Shown: positions 8,750-18,838, counted from the stretch's first letter. The stretch is 64,000 bases of DNA from Hydrogenophaga sp. IBVHS1 (GCF_002127265.1 NZ_NFUU01000001.1:1798001-1862000); one strand, 5' to 3'. Notes: generated by a model from the letters alone, not told the origin. Program-made: numbers and translations.

Positions 8750-11700
8750 TCAGGCAATGAGCTGGGTCCAGGCCTTCTCGAGCCGCTTCAGGCTCACCGG
8801 CTGCGGTGTGCGCAGCTCCTGCGCAAAGAAGCTCACCCTGAGCTCTTCCAGCAGCCACCGCAGCTCCTGCTGACGCGCGTCCTGCACGCCCTTGCGCTCG
8901 GCCACGAGGCGCCAGAAACGCTGCTCTTGCGGACGCAGCTCGGCCAGCCGGGTGGCGTCCCGTGCGGGATCTGCTCGCAGTTTGTCCAGGCGCAGCTGCA
9001 CCGCCTTCAGGTAGCGCGGCAGGTGCTGCAGCTGGGCATAGGGCGTCTGCTGCAGGAAGCGTTTTGGCACCAGGCGTTGCAGCTGCTGTCCGATGTCGGC
9101 CACCACGTCGGCCGGGGGCCTGGCGTCTTTCAGCTTTCGCTGCGCGGCCGCGTACTCGGTCAGTATGTTGCCGGCGCTGCGCGCAATCTCGTTGGCGATC
9201 AGCGTAAGGCGCCCGCGCCCCTCCTCCACCCGGCGCTTGAAAGCAGTCTCGTTGGTCGGCAGCGGGTCGATCAGAAAGGCACGTTCCAGGGACAGTTCAA
9301 GAATCTGCGCGCGCAGTTCCTCCAGCGTGCCACCAGCCCCCGCCTCTTTGCCCACCTGCATGTAGGCCACGCCCATGGCTTGCAGGCCAGGCAGGTTCTT
9401 CTCCAGGTACTTCAATGCGTCGCGAATCTGCAGCGCGAACAACCGGCGCAAGCCCTCGCGGTGCCGCGCATTCGCCACCTCGGGCTCGTCGAACACTTCG
9501 ATGCGCACCGCATCCCCATCGTCGATCAGTGCGGGGAAACCGATCAGGGTCTGCTGGCCCTGACGGATTTCCATCAGTTCGGGGAGTTCGCCGAAATCCC
9601 AGGCGGTGTGGCGCTCCTGGGCGCTGGCCGATTTCGCGGTTGGTGGTTTTGTTCCCTCGGCCTGTGGGAGAGCGCGAGTGCCTTTTTCGGCGGGAGGTGT
9701 GGAAGGTCGATCCCCGCCGGCAGCAATAGACCCCAGCTTCAACTGCGCCAGCGCCTGGAAAGCCCCCCGCGCCTGCGCACCCAGTTCGGCTTTCAGCGCA
9801 CCCAGATTGCGGCCCTGCCCCAACTGTCGGCCGTGCTCGTCCACCACACGCAGGTGCATGAAGTGGTGCGCACTCAGCATGTCGGCCTTGAGGTCTGCAC
9901 GCTGGATGTCGATCTGCGTGGCCTCGCGCACCAGTTTCAGCACGGCGTCGACAAAGTTGCCGGCACCAAACACGGTGGGTTCGCTCAAGGCCAGCGCAAA
10001 ACGCTCTGCAGTAGCCGGCAGCGGCACAAGGCGCGAGCGAGGCCGCTGGTGGAGTGTCTTGAGCAGCGCCAGCACCTTTTCCTTGAGCATGCCGGGCACC
10101 AGCCAGTCGCAGCGGTCTTCGCTGGCCTGGTTCAGGGCGAAGATCGGCAGCGTGACCGACAGCCCGTCGCGCGGGTCACCGGGTTCGTGCAAGTACGCGC
10201 AGGCGCAGTCCACACCGCCCAGGCGCAGCGTCTTGGGGAAGGTCTGCGTGGTGATGCCAGCGGCCTCGTGGCGCATGAGCTCTTCACGCGTCAGCAGCAA
10301 CAGCTTCGGGTTCTCGCGCACCGCGTCGCGGTACCAGCGCTCCATGCTGGCGCCATTGCAGATGTGCGCGGGCACTTGCTGGTCGTAGAAGGCGTAGATG
10401 AGTTCATCGTCCACCAGCACGTCCTGCCGGCGCGACTTGTGCTCCAGCTCGCCCACCTGGCGCACCAGCTTCTGGTTGGCCGCCAGGAACGGCAGCTTCG
10501 TGTCCCACTCGCCCGCCACCAGGGCCTCGCGGATGAATATCTCGCGGGCGCCGACCGGGTCCACGCGGCCGTAGTCGGTTCGGCGGTTGCTGTAGATCAC
10601 CAGACCATAGAGCGTGGCGCGCTCCAGCGCGGTCACCTGGGCGGCCTTCTTCTCCCAGTGGGGGTCGAGCAACTGTTTCTTGATGAGGTGGCCGCCCACC
10701 TGCTCCAGCCAGAGCGGTTCAATGGCGGCGATGCCGCGACCGAACAGGCGCGCGGTCTCCACGAGTTCGGCGCAGACGATCCAGCGGCCCGGCTTCTTGC
10801 TCAGGTTGGCGCCGGGGTGGCGGTAGAAGCGAATGCCGCGCGCACCCAGATACCAGTCTTCCGCTTCGCTTTTTTGCCCCACGTTGCCCAGCAGGCCAGC
10901 CAGCATGGCCAGGTGCAGTTGCTCGTAGCTCGCAGGCTGCGTGTTGATCTGCCACTTGTGTTCAGCCACCACGGTGTGCAGCTGGGTGTGGATGTCACGC
11001 CATTCGCGCACCCGACGCACATTGATGAAGTTCTCTCGCAGCACATTTTCGTACTGGCGGTGGCTGAGCTTGTGGTCCTTGCCATGCCCACCCTTGGTGT
11101 CCTCCAGCCACTTCCACAGCTTGAGCGTGCCGCTGAACTCGCTCTTCTCGTCGTCGAACTTCGCCTGCGCCTGATCGGCCTGCGCCTGCTTGTCGAGCGG
11201 TCGGTCGCGCACGTCCTGCACGCTCAGGGCCGAGGCAATCACCAGCACCTCGTCGAGCGCGCCGCGTTGTTGCGCTTCCAGAATCATGCGGCCCACGCGC
11301 GGGTCCAGCGGCAGGCGCGAGAGCGTCTGGCCTATGGGTGTGAGCCCGTTGTCTTCGTCCACCGCACCGAGCTCAGCGAGCAACTGGTAGCCATCGACAA
11401 TGGCGCGCTTCTGCGGCGCCTCGATGAAGGCGAAATCTTCCACCGCACCCAGGCGCAGCGCCTTCATGCGCAGAATCACGCCGGCCAGCGAACTGCGCAG
11501 GATCTCGGGGTCGGTGAACTTCGGGCGTCCGATGAAGCCTGCCTCGTCGTAGAGACGAATGCAGATGCCATCGGCCACGCGGCCGCAACGACCGGCGCGT
11601 TGATTGGCCGCCGCCTGGCTGATGGGTTCCACCATCAGCTGCTCCACCTTCTGGCGGAAGCTGTAGCGCTTCACCCGCGCTGTGCCGGCGTCGATCACGA

Positions 11701-12676
11701 AGCGGATGCCGGGTACCGTGAGGGAGGTCTCGGCCACGTTGGTCGAGAGCACGATGCGCCGGCCGCTGTGGTCCTGAAAAATGCGGTCCTGCTCAGCCTG
11801 CGAGAGGCGCGCAAACAGAGGCAACACCTCGGCGTTGCGCAGCGTCGGGCTGTGGCTCAGGTGCTTGCGCAGGTGATCGGCAGCCTCGCGAATCTCGCGC
11901 TCACCCGGCAGGAACACCAGAATGTCGCCACCGGCCGGCCCGCGCCAGAGCTCGTCCACCGCGTCGGTGATGGCACTGTTCAGGTCGTAGTCGCGGCTCT
12001 CCTCGAACGGGCGCCAGCGCACCTCCACCGGGAACGTGCGACCCGACACCATGAGCACAGGGGCCGGCCCGGTTTTTGAAGCAAAGTAATGCGCGAAGCG
12101 GTCGGCATCGATGGTGGCCGAGGTAACCACCACTTTCAGGTCGGGCCGGCGCGGCAGCAGCTGGCGCAGGTACCCCAGCAGGAAGTCGATGTTGAGGCTG
12201 CGCTCGTGGGCCTCGTCAATGATGATGGTGTCGTAGGCGCGCAGGTCGGGATCGTTCTGGGTCTCGGCGAGCAGGATGCCGTCGGTCATCAGTTTGACGG
12301 AAGCATCTTTGCTCAAGCGGTCCTGGAAGCGCACCTTGTAGCCGACCACCTCGCCCAGCGGCGTCTTCAACTCTTCGGCGATGCGCTTGGCCACGCTGGA
12401 GGCGGCGATGCGTCGAGGTTGCGTGTGGCCAATGAGCTGGCCCCGCTGACCGGGGCCAGCATTGCATTTGCCGCGCCCCATGGAGAGCGCGATCTTCGGG
12501 ATCTGCGTGGTCTTGCCCGAGCCGGTTTCACCGCAGACGATGACCACCTGATGCTCTCGCATGGCCGCCTCGATCTCGTGGCGACGCGCCGAAACAGGCA
12601 GGGAGTCGGGAAATTCGATGTGCAACGGTGTGGGGGACAAGAGCGTAACTTCGGTCAAAATCGGGCAGCCCGCCAT
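8750..12676 (-). CDS. hrpA: ATP-dependent RNA helicase HrpA
   Basis: HrpA is a large DEAH-box RNA helicase that acts on stalled ribosomes and mRNA. The ~1308-residue product has the Walker A motif GETGSGKTTQIPK near residue 50, DEAH in IIIDEAHERSLN, SAT in SATIDADRF, and motif VI QRAGRCGR, followed by the HA2/OB region and the long C-terminal DUF3418-type extension. Length matches the family (~1300). The ATG at 12676 is chosen because a more upstream start would overlap the divergent argA start. It converges with the FecR/SPOR gene. Confidence 0.93.
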   Translation of the reverse strand: MAGCPILTEVTLLSPTPLHIEFPDSLPVSARRHEIEAAMREHQVVIVCGETGSGKTTQIPKIALSMGRGKCNAGPGQRGQLIGHTQPRRIAASSVAKRIAEELKTPLGEVVGYKVRFQDRLSKDASVKLMTDGILLAETQNDPDLRAYDTIIIDEAHERSLNIDFLLGYLRQLLPRRPDLKVVVTSATIDADRFAHYFASKTGPAPVLMVSGRTFPVEVRWRPFEESRDYDLNSAITDAVDELWRGPAGGDILVFLPGEREIREAADHLRKHLSHSPTLRNAEVLPLFARLSQAEQDRIFQDHSGRRIVLSTNVAETSLTVPGIRFVIDAGTARVKRYSFRQKVEQLMVEPISQAAANQRAGRCGRVADGICIRLYDEAGFIGRPKFTDPEILRSSLAGVILRMKALRLGAVEDFAFIEAPQKRAIVDGYQLLAELGAVDEDNGLTPIGQTLSRLPLDPRVGRMILEAQQRGALDEVLVIASALSVQDVRDRPLDKQAQADQAQAKFDDEKSEFSGTLKLWKWLEDTKGGHGKDHKLSHRQYENVLRENFINVRRVREWRDIHTQLHTVVAEHKWQINTQPASYEQLHLAMLAGLLGNVGQKSEAEDWYLGARGIRFYRHPGANLSKKPGRWIVCAELVETARLFGRGIAAIEPLWLEQVGGHLIKKQLLDPHWEKKAAQVTALERATLYGLVIYSNRRTDYGRVDPVGAREIFIREALVAGEWDTKLPFLAANQKLVRQVGELEHKSRRQDVLVDDELIYAFYDQQVPAHICNGASMERWYRDAVRENPKLLLLTREELMRHEAAGITTQTFPKTLRLGGVDCACAYLHEPGDPRDGLSVTLPIFALNQASEDRCDWLVPGMLKEKVLALLKTLHQRPRSRLVPLPATAERFALALSEPTVFGAGNFVDAVLKLVREATQIDIQRADLKADMLSAHHFMHLRVVDEHGRQLGQGRNLGALKAELGAQARGAFQALAQLKLGSIAAGGDRPSTPPAEKGTRALPQAEGTKPPTAKSASAQERHTAWDFGELPELMEIRQGQQTLIGFPALIDDGDAVRIEVFDEPEVANARHREGLRRLFALQIRDALKYLEKNLPGLQAMGVAYMQVGKEAGAGGTLEELRAQILELSLERAFLIDPLPTNETAFKRRVEEGRGRLTLIANEIARSAGNILTEYAAAQRKLKDARPPADVVADIGQQLQRLVPKRFLQQTPYAQLQHLPRYLKAVQLRLDKLRADPARDATRLAELRPQEQRFWRLVAERKGVQDARQQELRWLLEELRVSFFAQELRTPQPVSLKRLEKAWTQLIA

Positions 12677-12716
12677 TATCCGCGCCCGGCCAACCACCTG
12701 CCTGCTCACCGCCTCC

Positions 12717-14057
12717 ATGTCCAACGTCTTCAACTTCACCTTCGTTCCCTGGTTCCGCTCCGTAGCGCCCTACATCCACAAACACCGTGGCAACACGCTG
12801 GTGGTGGGCATCGCGGGTGAAGCGATTGCGGCCGGCAAGCTGCAGGGGCTGGCGCAAGACCTGGCGCTGATCCAGAGCATGGGGGTGGAGATCGTGCTGG
12901 TTCACGGCTTTCGCCCGCAGGTGAACGAACAGTTGCGACTGAAAGGCCACGAGGCGAAGTATTCGCACGGCATGCGCATCACCGACGAAGTGGCGCTCGA
13001 TTGCGCGCAGGAAGCTGCTGGCCAGTTGCGCTACGAGATCGAGGCGGCGTTCAGCCAGGGCCTGCCCAACACCCCCATGGCCGGTGCCACGGTGCGCGTG
13101 ATCTCGGGCAACTTCATCACCGCGCGCCCGGTGGGCCTGATGGATGGCGTGGACTTTCAGCACTCGGGCCTGGTGCGCAAGGTGGACACCGAGGGCATCC
13201 AGCGCACGCTGGACATGGGTGCCATGGTGCTGCTCTCGCCGTTTGGCTTCTCGCCCACCGGCGAGGCCTTCAACCTCACCATGGAAGACGTCGCCACCTC
13301 GGTGGCGGTGGCGCTGCAGGCCGACAAGCTGATGTTCCTGACCGAGGTTCCCGGCATTCGCGTGGACGAGGCCGACGTGGAGAGCGACATTGACACCGAG
13401 CTCCCCCTGGCCGATGCAAAAAGAATGCTGGCCGCCCTGCCCGCACCCACCCAGCCAACCGACACCGCGTTCTACCTGCAGCACTGCATCCGAGCCTGCG
13501 AAGGCGGAGTGGATCGCAGCCACATCCTGCCGTTCGCGGTCGACGGCGCGCTGCTGCTGGAGATCTACACCCACGATGGCATCGGCACCATGGTGGTGGA
13601 CGAAAAACTGGAGAGCGTGCGCGAAGCCACCATGGACGACGTGAGTGGCATCGTGGCGCTGATCGAGCCGTTCGAGAAGGACGGCACCCTGGTCAAGCGC
13701 GACCGCACGGAGATCGAGCGCGACGCGGGCAACTACACCATCATCGAGCACGACGGCGTCATCTTCGGCTGCGCAGCGCTCTACCCCTACCCGGAAGCGC
13801 GCACCGGCGAGATGGCTGCGCTCACGGTGTCACCCGACACGCAGAGCCAGGGCGACGGCGAGCGGCTGCTCAAGCGCATCGAGACGCGCGCCAAGGCACA
13901 GGGGCTGCAGAGCATCTTCGTGCTCACCACGCGCACCATGCACTGGTTCATCAAGCGGGGTTTCGTTCAGGTCAACGCCGACTGGCTGCCCGAGGCGCGC
14001 AAGCGCAAATACAACTGGGATCGCAAGAGCCAGGTGCTGGTGAAGAAGCTCAGCTAG
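12717..14057 (+). CDS. argA: N-acetylglutamate synthase ArgA
   Basis: ArgA makes N-acetyl-L-glutamate from glutamate and acetyl-CoA, the first step of arginine synthesis. The 446-residue protein has the two expected parts: an amino-acid-kinase-like domain (about 1-290; VLVHGFRPQVNEQL, arginine-sensing) and a GNAT acetyltransferase domain (about 300-446; AALTVSPDTQSQGDGERLL acetyl-CoA loop). The ATG at 12717 gives the usual start MSNVFNFTFVPWFRSVAPYI. Its 3' end overlaps the opposite-strand dsbB by 8 bp. Confidence 0.93.
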   Translation: MSNVFNFTFVPWFRSVAPYIHKHRGNTLVVGIAGEAIAAGKLQGLAQDLALIQSMGVEIVLVHGFRPQVNEQLRLKGHEAKYSHGMRITDEVALDCAQEAAGQLRYEIEAAFSQGLPNTPMAGATVRVISGNFITARPVGLMDGVDFQHSGLVRKVDTEGIQRTLDMGAMVLLSPFGFSPTGEAFNLTMEDVATSVAVALQADKLMFLTEVPGIRVDEADVESDIDTELPLADAKRMLAALPAPTQPTDTAFYLQHCIRACEGGVDRSHILPFAVDGALLLEIYTHDGIGTMVVDEKLESVREATMDDVSGIVALIEPFEKDGTLVKRDRTEIERDAGNYTIIEHDGVIFGCAALYPYPEARTGEMAALTVSPDTQSQGDGERLLKRIETRAKAQGLQSIFVLTTRTMHWFIKRGFVQVNADWLPEARKRKYNWDRKSQVLVKKLS

Positions 14058-14577
14058 CGGGACGCTTCACCCAGAGCACCACGGCCAGCACGGCAATGGC
14101 GATAAAACACAGAAACGACCAGTTAGCGATCGAGAGGCCGAGGAAGGTCCAGTCGATCACCGAACAGTCGCCGGTGCCTCGGAAGATCATGGGAATGGCA
14201 CGGCGCAGCGGGAAGGATTCGATCATCCCGAAGAAGTCTCGCCCGCAGCTCATGATTTCCGGCGGATTCCACTGCAACCAGCTCTGGCGCGCCGCCACGA
14301 AAGCGCCGAATGCCGCCAGCACACCCATTTTGATCACGCCGGCATACAACCAGAAGCGGCGCTTGAACAGAGCAGAGATGCCCGCCACCAGCGCCACCAG
14401 CACCAGCGCGTAGCGCTGCACGATGCACATGGGACAGGGTTCCAGGCCCACCACGTGCTGCAGGTACATGCCGTAAGCCAGCATGGCCACGCAGGCCAGG
14501 GCGATCAGGCCCAGGATCTGGCGGGGGTGGCTCGAAAGTGGCGAGCGCGGAGAAGCAGTGGACAGGCTGGCGAACAA
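14050..14577 (-). CDS. dsbB: Disulfide bond formation protein DsbB
   Basis: DsbB is the inner-membrane protein that reoxidises periplasmic DsbA and passes electrons to quinone. The 175-residue sequence has four predicted membrane helices, the first periplasmic CPMC active-site pair (after VVGLEP) and the second cysteine pair in the other loop (SCGRDFF and GDCSVID). Its length and layout are typical. It lies 10 bp downstream of fpr on the same strand, probably co-transcribed with it, and its last codons overlap the convergent argA. Confidence 0.92.
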   Translation of the reverse strand: MFASLSTASPRSPLSSHPRQILGLIALACVAMLAYGMYLQHVVGLEPCPMCIVQRYALVLVALVAGISALFKRRFWLYAGVIKMGVLAAFGAFVAARQSWLQWNPPEIMSCGRDFFGMIESFPLRRAIPMIFRGTGDCSVIDWTFLGLSIANWSFLCFIAIAVLAVVLWVKRPAS

Positions 14578-14587
14578 AATGGAATCC

Positions 14588-15358
14588 TCAACTCACGAAG
14601 GCGCGTTCGATCACGAAATCACCCGGGGTGGTGGTGTTGCCTTCCTTGAGTCCGGTTTTCTCGCAAAGTGCCTTCAAATCGCGCAACATTTCAGGGCTGC
14701 CGCAAATCATGACGCGGTCTTCGGCGGCGTTGAACGCAGGCAGGCCCAGGTCTTTGGCGATCACGCCTTCGCCGAGCAGTTGCGGAATGCGCCCCTGGTG
14801 AACGAAGGGCTCGCGCGTGACGGTGGGGTAATAGAGCAGCTTGCCCTGCACCAGTTCGCCCAGGATCTCGTCCTTGACGAGGTCATTCGACAGCAGTTCG
14901 CGGTAGGCGAGTTCGTTGACCTGGCGCACCCCATGCACCACGATCACCTGCTCGAAGCGCTCGTAGGTTTCCGGGTCGCGCACGATGCTGAGAAACGGCG
15001 CCAACCCGGTACCGGTGCCCAGCAAATAGAGGCGCTTGCCCGGCAGCAGGTAGTCGATCAGCAGCGTGCCGGTGGGTTTGCGGCCCACGATGATGGTGTC
15101 GCCCACCTGGATGTGCTGCAGGCGCGAGGTCAGCGGGCCGTCCTGCACCTTGATGCTCAGGAACTCAAGGTGATCGGCGTAGTTCGGGCTGACGATGCTG
15201 TAGGCCCGAAGCAGCGGTTTGCCGTCCACGCGCAGGCCGATCATGGTGAAGTGGCCATTGGAGAAACGCAGCGACGCGTCGCGCGTGGTGGTGAAGCTGA
15301 ACAGCCGGTCGGTCCAGTGATGGACGCTCAACACGCGCTCTTCTTGAAATGCACTCAT
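14588..15358 (-). CDS. fpr: Ferredoxin-NADP(+) reductase, Fpr type
   Basis: Fpr is an FAD enzyme that exchanges electrons between NADPH and ferredoxin/flavodoxin. The 256-residue protein has the FAD-binding RAYSI/V stretch (LRAYSIVSPNY), the NADP-binding GTGTGLAPFLS motif and MICGSPEML near the C-terminus, with the characteristic end VIERAFVS. The family is often induced by oxidative stress. Nothing in the 233-bp region upstream identifies a regulator, although it is shared with the divergent yggX. Confidence 0.92.
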   Translation of the reverse strand: MSAFQEERVLSVHHWTDRLFSFTTTRDASLRFSNGHFTMIGLRVDGKPLLRAYSIVSPNYADHLEFLSIKVQDGPLTSRLQHIQVGDTIIVGRKPTGTLLIDYLLPGKRLYLLGTGTGLAPFLSIVRDPETYERFEQVIVVHGVRQVNELAYRELLSNDLVKDEILGELVQGKLLYYPTVTREPFVHQGRIPQLLGEGVIAKDLGLPAFNAAEDRVMICGSPEMLRDLKALCEKTGLKEGNTTTPGDFVIERAFVS

Positions 15359-15591
15359 GAAAACAGATCCTGTGGAACGGTAGCCCGGTATTGTAGAAAC
15401 TCACGCGCCCGGTGCCGCCGAGGCCATGTCGCCGGGGGCACCCAAACCTTGCTACAGTGGCGCTCGGCTTTCAGCCCAGACACCAAGAACACCGCAAAGC
15501 CGGGATCATGCCGGCGAACCATCAGTTCTGGAACGAATAATTTCTTCCATTCGTTATAACCAGACCATCTAACCAATCTCCAAGGAACGCC

Positions 15592-15870
15592 ATGGCACGC
15601 ACCGTGAACTGCATCAAGCTCGGCAAGGAAGCCGAAGGACTCGACTTTCCGCCCTACCCCGGCGAACTGGGCAAGCGCATTTTCGAGAATGTGAGCAAGG
15701 AAGCCTGGGCTGCCTGGCTCAAGCACCAGACCATGCTGCTCAATGAAAACCGGCTCAATCTGGCCGACGCCCGCGCCCGCCAGTACCTGGCGCGCCAGAT
15801 GGAGAAGCATTTCTTCGGCGAAGGCGCTGACGCCGCCGCCGGCTACGTGCCGCCACCCAAGGACGAGTGA
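15592..15870 (+). CDS. yggX: Probable Fe(2+)-trafficking protein YggX
   Basis: YggX is a small cytoplasmic protein linked to iron trafficking and protection of Fe-S clusters from oxidative damage. The 92-residue product begins [24 protein letters not shown] with the conserved Cys7 and the YPG and FENVSKEAW motifs, and matches the family length. AAGGAA precedes the ATG. The upstream intergenic region holds an imperfect dyad (ACGAAT at about 15527, ATTCGT at about 15552). Its stop overlaps the GTG start of the next gene. Confidence 0.93.
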   Translation: MARTVNCIKLGKEAEGLDFPPYPGELGKRIFENVSKEAWAAWLKHQTMLLNENRLNLADARARQYLARQMEKHFFGEGADAAAGYVPPPKDE

Positions 15871-17030
15871 GCGCGACCGGCGGACCGCACCGCCACGCCC
15901 TGGTGATCGGCGCCGGCCTGGCCGGTGCGGGCGTGTGCGCGCAGTTGGCCCGCAAGGGCTGGCGCATCACCTTGCTCGATGGTGCGAACGGGCCCGCTCT
16001 GGGGGCTTCTGCGCTCCCCGTGGGCATGCTCAGCCCCCATGTCACCCGCACACCCACGCCTCTTTCGCGCCTGTCCGCGCTGGGCATGCAGGCCACGCTG
16101 GCCGAACTTCAGCGTCTGGTACCGCAAGGGCGCGGCTGGCAAGCCTGCATGGTCGACAACCTGGGCCACGACTACGGCCGCTGGCCCGCCGCCCTGGTGC
16201 GGCCCGGCGCATTGGTGCAGGCATGGCTCGAGGAGGCCGCCTCGCGGGTGTCGCCGCGCTGGCAGGCCCGTGTGGCCCGGCTGGAACGCACGGCTTCGGG
16301 CCTCTGGCGCGCGCTGAGCAGTGCGGGCGAGCTGCTGGCCGAAGCGCCGGTGGCAGTGGTCGCCGCCGCCCATGGCAGCCACGCCCTGCTTACCCAGGCC
16401 AGCGGCCTTATGGAAGCCGAACACCTGCCGCTGCGGCCCGTCAAGGGTCAGATGAGCCTGGCGGCGCTGGAAGGCGCGCCACTGGCGGAAAGGCCTCAGC
16501 GCGACAGCGGCGTTTTCGTGCCGCTCTACGAAGACAGCGGTCTGCCACCGGCGTGGCCGGCGCGCCTGTGGGCGATGGGGTCGACCTACACGCGAGGTGA
16601 TTCCAGCATCCACCTCACGGCCGAGGCCCATGAAGCCAACGCGAAAAGCCTGCAGGCCGTCTGCCCGCCCGCCGCGGAAGAATTGCGCCGGCTGCAAGCC
16701 AGCGGCGAACTACTGGGCTGGGCCCAGGTGCGTTGTGCGTCGCTGGACCGCCTGCCCATGGTGGGGGCCGTGCCGGACGCCGAGGCACTGCGGCTTCGCA
16801 TGTTGCAAGCCGGTTCGCGCCGCGGGCGGGCCACGCTGGAGGAAACACCGCGACTCCCCGGCCTCTACCTGCTGAGCGCGCTGGGTTCGCGCGGCATCAC
16901 GCTGGCCCATCTCTGCGCGGGCTGGCTGGCGGCTCAAATCGAAGGTGAAGCGGTACTGGCGGAGCGCGATCTGCTTGCCGCGCTGGACCCGGCGCGGTTC
17001 GCCTGGCGACAGGCACGCCGCCAGCCATAG
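15867..17030 (+). CDS. FAD-dependent oxidoreductase, MnmC C-terminal-domain type
   Basis: The 387-residue protein begins with a dinucleotide-binding fold ([21 protein letters not shown], split here across residues 11-31) and matches the oxidoreductase half of MnmC, which converts cmnm5s2U to nm5s2U at tRNA wobble position 34. [10 protein letters not shown] and the late [18 protein letters not shown] are typical of that domain. In E. coli it is fused to a methyltransferase; here it stands alone, as in other Burkholderiales. GTG at 15867 overlaps the yggX stop. Function by family only. Confidence 0.75.
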   Translation: MSATGGPHRHALVIGAGLAGAGVCAQLARKGWRITLLDGANGPALGASALPVGMLSPHVTRTPTPLSRLSALGMQATLAELQRLVPQGRGWQACMVDNLGHDYGRWPAALVRPGALVQAWLEEAASRVSPRWQARVARLERTASGLWRALSSAGELLAEAPVAVVAAAHGSHALLTQASGLMEAEHLPLRPVKGQMSLAALEGAPLAERPQRDSGVFVPLYEDSGLPPAWPARLWAMGSTYTRGDSSIHLTAEAHEANAKSLQAVCPPAAEELRRLQASGELLGWAQVRCASLDRLPMVGAVPDAEALRLRMLQAGSRRGRATLEETPRLPGLYLLSALGSRGITLAHLCAGWLAAQIEGEAVLAERDLLAALDPARFAWRQARRQP

Positions 17031-17033
17031 CGC

Positions 17034-17846
17034 TCAGATCAATTCCAGCCACTCCGAAATCTGGCGCGGCTGCAGCGGACGCTCGAGCAGCGCTGTAACG
17101 CCCACGCGGTGCGCGTCTCGCCGCACACGGCGCCGGCGCCACCAGCCAGCCAGCGGCCCGGCCAGTTCGCTGGTGGCGAGCGCGAGCGCCTGCGGGTTGC
17201 GCTGCACGAACACGCGCATGAGCGACCACACATCCATGTGGTGTTCGTCCAGATTGAAGAAGCCGCAGAGGTAGGCCTGGCGGCTCAAAAGGTCGATGGC
17301 CATCTCGGTGTTGACCACCTCATCGACGTGCACAACACCCGCCAGCGCCAGCCGGGTGCGCAGGTAGGTGCGTTCTTCAGGGTCTTCACTCACCACCAGC
17401 GCGCGCCGCACGGGTTCCACGCCAGTCTCCATGTCCAGATCGAGCGCCAGATCGAGCGGTGAAGGCGAAGTCACATCCAGGTCGAGCAGGCCGGAATCCG
17501 CCTGGCGGGCGGCGAACACGGCATCCAGGTCGTGCAGCACCGCCGCCCATTCAATCGGCCGATCCAGCACCCGCCAGGCGTGGTCGGGGGCGTCGGGCCC
17601 GACCCAGATCAGGCGTTGGCCGGCCGGCATTTCCTTGGCGTGCGCCAACACCGCCTCGGCACTTTCGCCATCGACCAAGGCCACCTGGGCCATGCCAGAA
17701 GGCGCTTTCGTGCCGGGCGGCATGAGGGGCGCCCAGGGCGCGTAAGCCACCTCGCGCTCCTGGGACAGCCGGAAGATCGTGTTGAGCGCATGCCGCTCCA
17801 CGTCGGAGAACCCCACCACGCTGACCAGAATTCGCTGTTTCTGCAT
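17034..17846 (-). CDS. Receiver-like hypothetical protein
   Basis: The 270-residue protein is not confidently assigned. It begins MQKQRILVSVVGFSDVERHALNTIFRLS, and its second half (VRRALVVSEDPEERTYLRTRLALAG, split near residue 145) resembles a response-regulator receiver fold. The usual phospho-acceptor aspartate context is absent; LDEHHMDVW occupies that area. It looks like a pair of degenerate receiver-like domains. No kinase is nearby. It converges on the mnmC-like gene with a 3-bp gap. Confidence 0.5.
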   Translation of the reverse strand: MQKQRILVSVVGFSDVERHALNTIFRLSQEREVAYAPWAPLMPPGTKAPSGMAQVALVDGESAEAVLAHAKEMPAGQRLIWVGPDAPDHAWRVLDRPIEWAAVLHDLDAVFAARQADSGLLDLDVTSPSPLDLALDLDMETGVEPVRRALVVSEDPEERTYLRTRLALAGVVHVDEVVNTEMAIDLLSRQAYLCGFFNLDEHHMDVWSLMRVFVQRNPQALALATSELAGPLAGWWRRRRVRRDAHRVGVTALLERPLQPRQISEWLELI

Positions 17847-17955
17847 GGCGCGAATGGTACGACGCCAAACGCGATGTGCGGTCGTTATCGACGGATGAAC
17901 GGAAAATTCTCTAAGGGAAATCCGCAGGTCGACCTCATGTCATATGCATCCCAGC

Positions 17956-17990
17956 TATATCCCCATGAGCAAAAAATCGTTTGGGATATA
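17956..17990. promoter_or_regulatory. Dyad upstream of the sulfate-assimilation operon
   Basis: TATATCCC (17956-17963) and GGGATATA (17983-17990) form a perfect 8-bp inverted repeat with a 19-bp spacer. It ends 24 bp before the start of the first gene of the cys operon. Position and symmetry suit a regulator-binding site; CysB is encoded in this window and is the obvious candidate, but CysB sites are poorly conserved, so the assignment is inference. Confidence 0.4.
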
Positions 17991-18014
17991 TGTCTGCGTC
18001 TCTAAAGTCGCGCC

Positions 18015-18806
18015 ATGCCTGACATCGCCATCATCCTGGCCGGATTCGCTGTGGGACTCATTGTGGGTCTCACGGGCGTGGGTGGCGGTTCGCTCATGAC
18101 GCCCATCCTGATCTTCTTTTTTGGCGTCAAACCCTATCTGGCCGTGGGCACGGATCTTCTGTTTGCCGCCTTCACCAAGATGGGCGGTACGGTCAGCCTC
18201 GCCAGGCAGAAGCTGGTGCCCTGGCGCGTGGTGGGCCAGCTCTGTGCCGGGAGCATCCCTGCGGCGCTGGTGACGCTGGTTGTGCTGCACCAGCTGGGCC
18301 CGGCCAGCCCGATGGTGCAATCGCTCATGACCAGCACGCTCGGTCTGGCGCTGTTGCTCACCGCTGCCGCCATGCTCTACAAGGCCGCTCGCGGCAAGCA
18401 GACGCCGCGCAGCTTGCCCGAAGCCGATTTGCACAAAGCCACGCAGGCGCGTCACTGGAGCTTGCCCGTGCTGTTCGGCGCGGTCATCGGCACGCTGGTG
18501 ACGCTCACTTCGGTGGGTGCAGGCGCCATTGGCGTCTCGGTGCTGTTGTTGCTGTTTCCGCTGTTGCCGTTGCCGCGCATCGTGGCCGCCGACATCGCTT
18601 ACGCCGTGCCGCTCACGCTGGTGGCGGGCCTGGGCCACGCCAGTCTGGGTTCAGTGGACTGGCCCTTGCTCGGCAAGCTGCTCGCCGGTTCTCTGCCCGG
18701 CATCTGGCTCGGCACACGCCTCATGAAGCACACGCCCGAACGGCTAGTGCGCTCGGTGCTGTCGGTGCTGCTGGCCTATGCCGGCACCAAGCTGATCGCT
18801 TTCTGA
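18015..18806 (+). CDS. TauE/SafE (TSUP) family membrane permease
   Basis: The 263-residue protein has about eight hydrophobic helices and the TSUP-family N-terminal motif GLTGVGGGSLMTPIL, repeated in degenerate form in the second half (LTSVGAGAIGVSVL). The family moves sulfite, sulfonates or related anions. As first gene of the cys operon it is best read as a sulfate/sulfite-related importer or a sulfite safety exporter; direction is not decidable from sequence. It starts 24 bp after the dyad. Confidence 0.8.
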   Translation: MPDIAIILAGFAVGLIVGLTGVGGGSLMTPILIFFFGVKPYLAVGTDLLFAAFTKMGGTVSLARQKLVPWRVVGQLCAGSIPAALVTLVVLHQLGPASPMVQSLMTSTLGLALLLTAAAMLYKAARGKQTPRSLPEADLHKATQARHWSLPVLFGAVIGTLVTLTSVGAGAIGVSVLLLLFPLLPLPRIVAADIAYAVPLTLVAGLGHASLGSVDWPLLGKLLAGSLPGIWLGTRLMKHTPERLVRSVLSVLLAYAGTKLIAF

Positions 18807-18838
18807 TTTCTGTTGCCCACGAAGACGACGTACCCACG

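Noticed and set aside
8927..12079. Very long open frame (about 1050 codons) on the plus strand.
   Set aside because: It is the antisense of hrpA; its composition is Gln/His/Arg-rich shadow sequence and hrpA has all helicase motifs.
15513..15560. Imperfect dyad in the fpr-yggX intergenic region as an OxyR or CysB site.
   Set aside because: Arms are short and interrupted, and do not fit a known consensus well enough.
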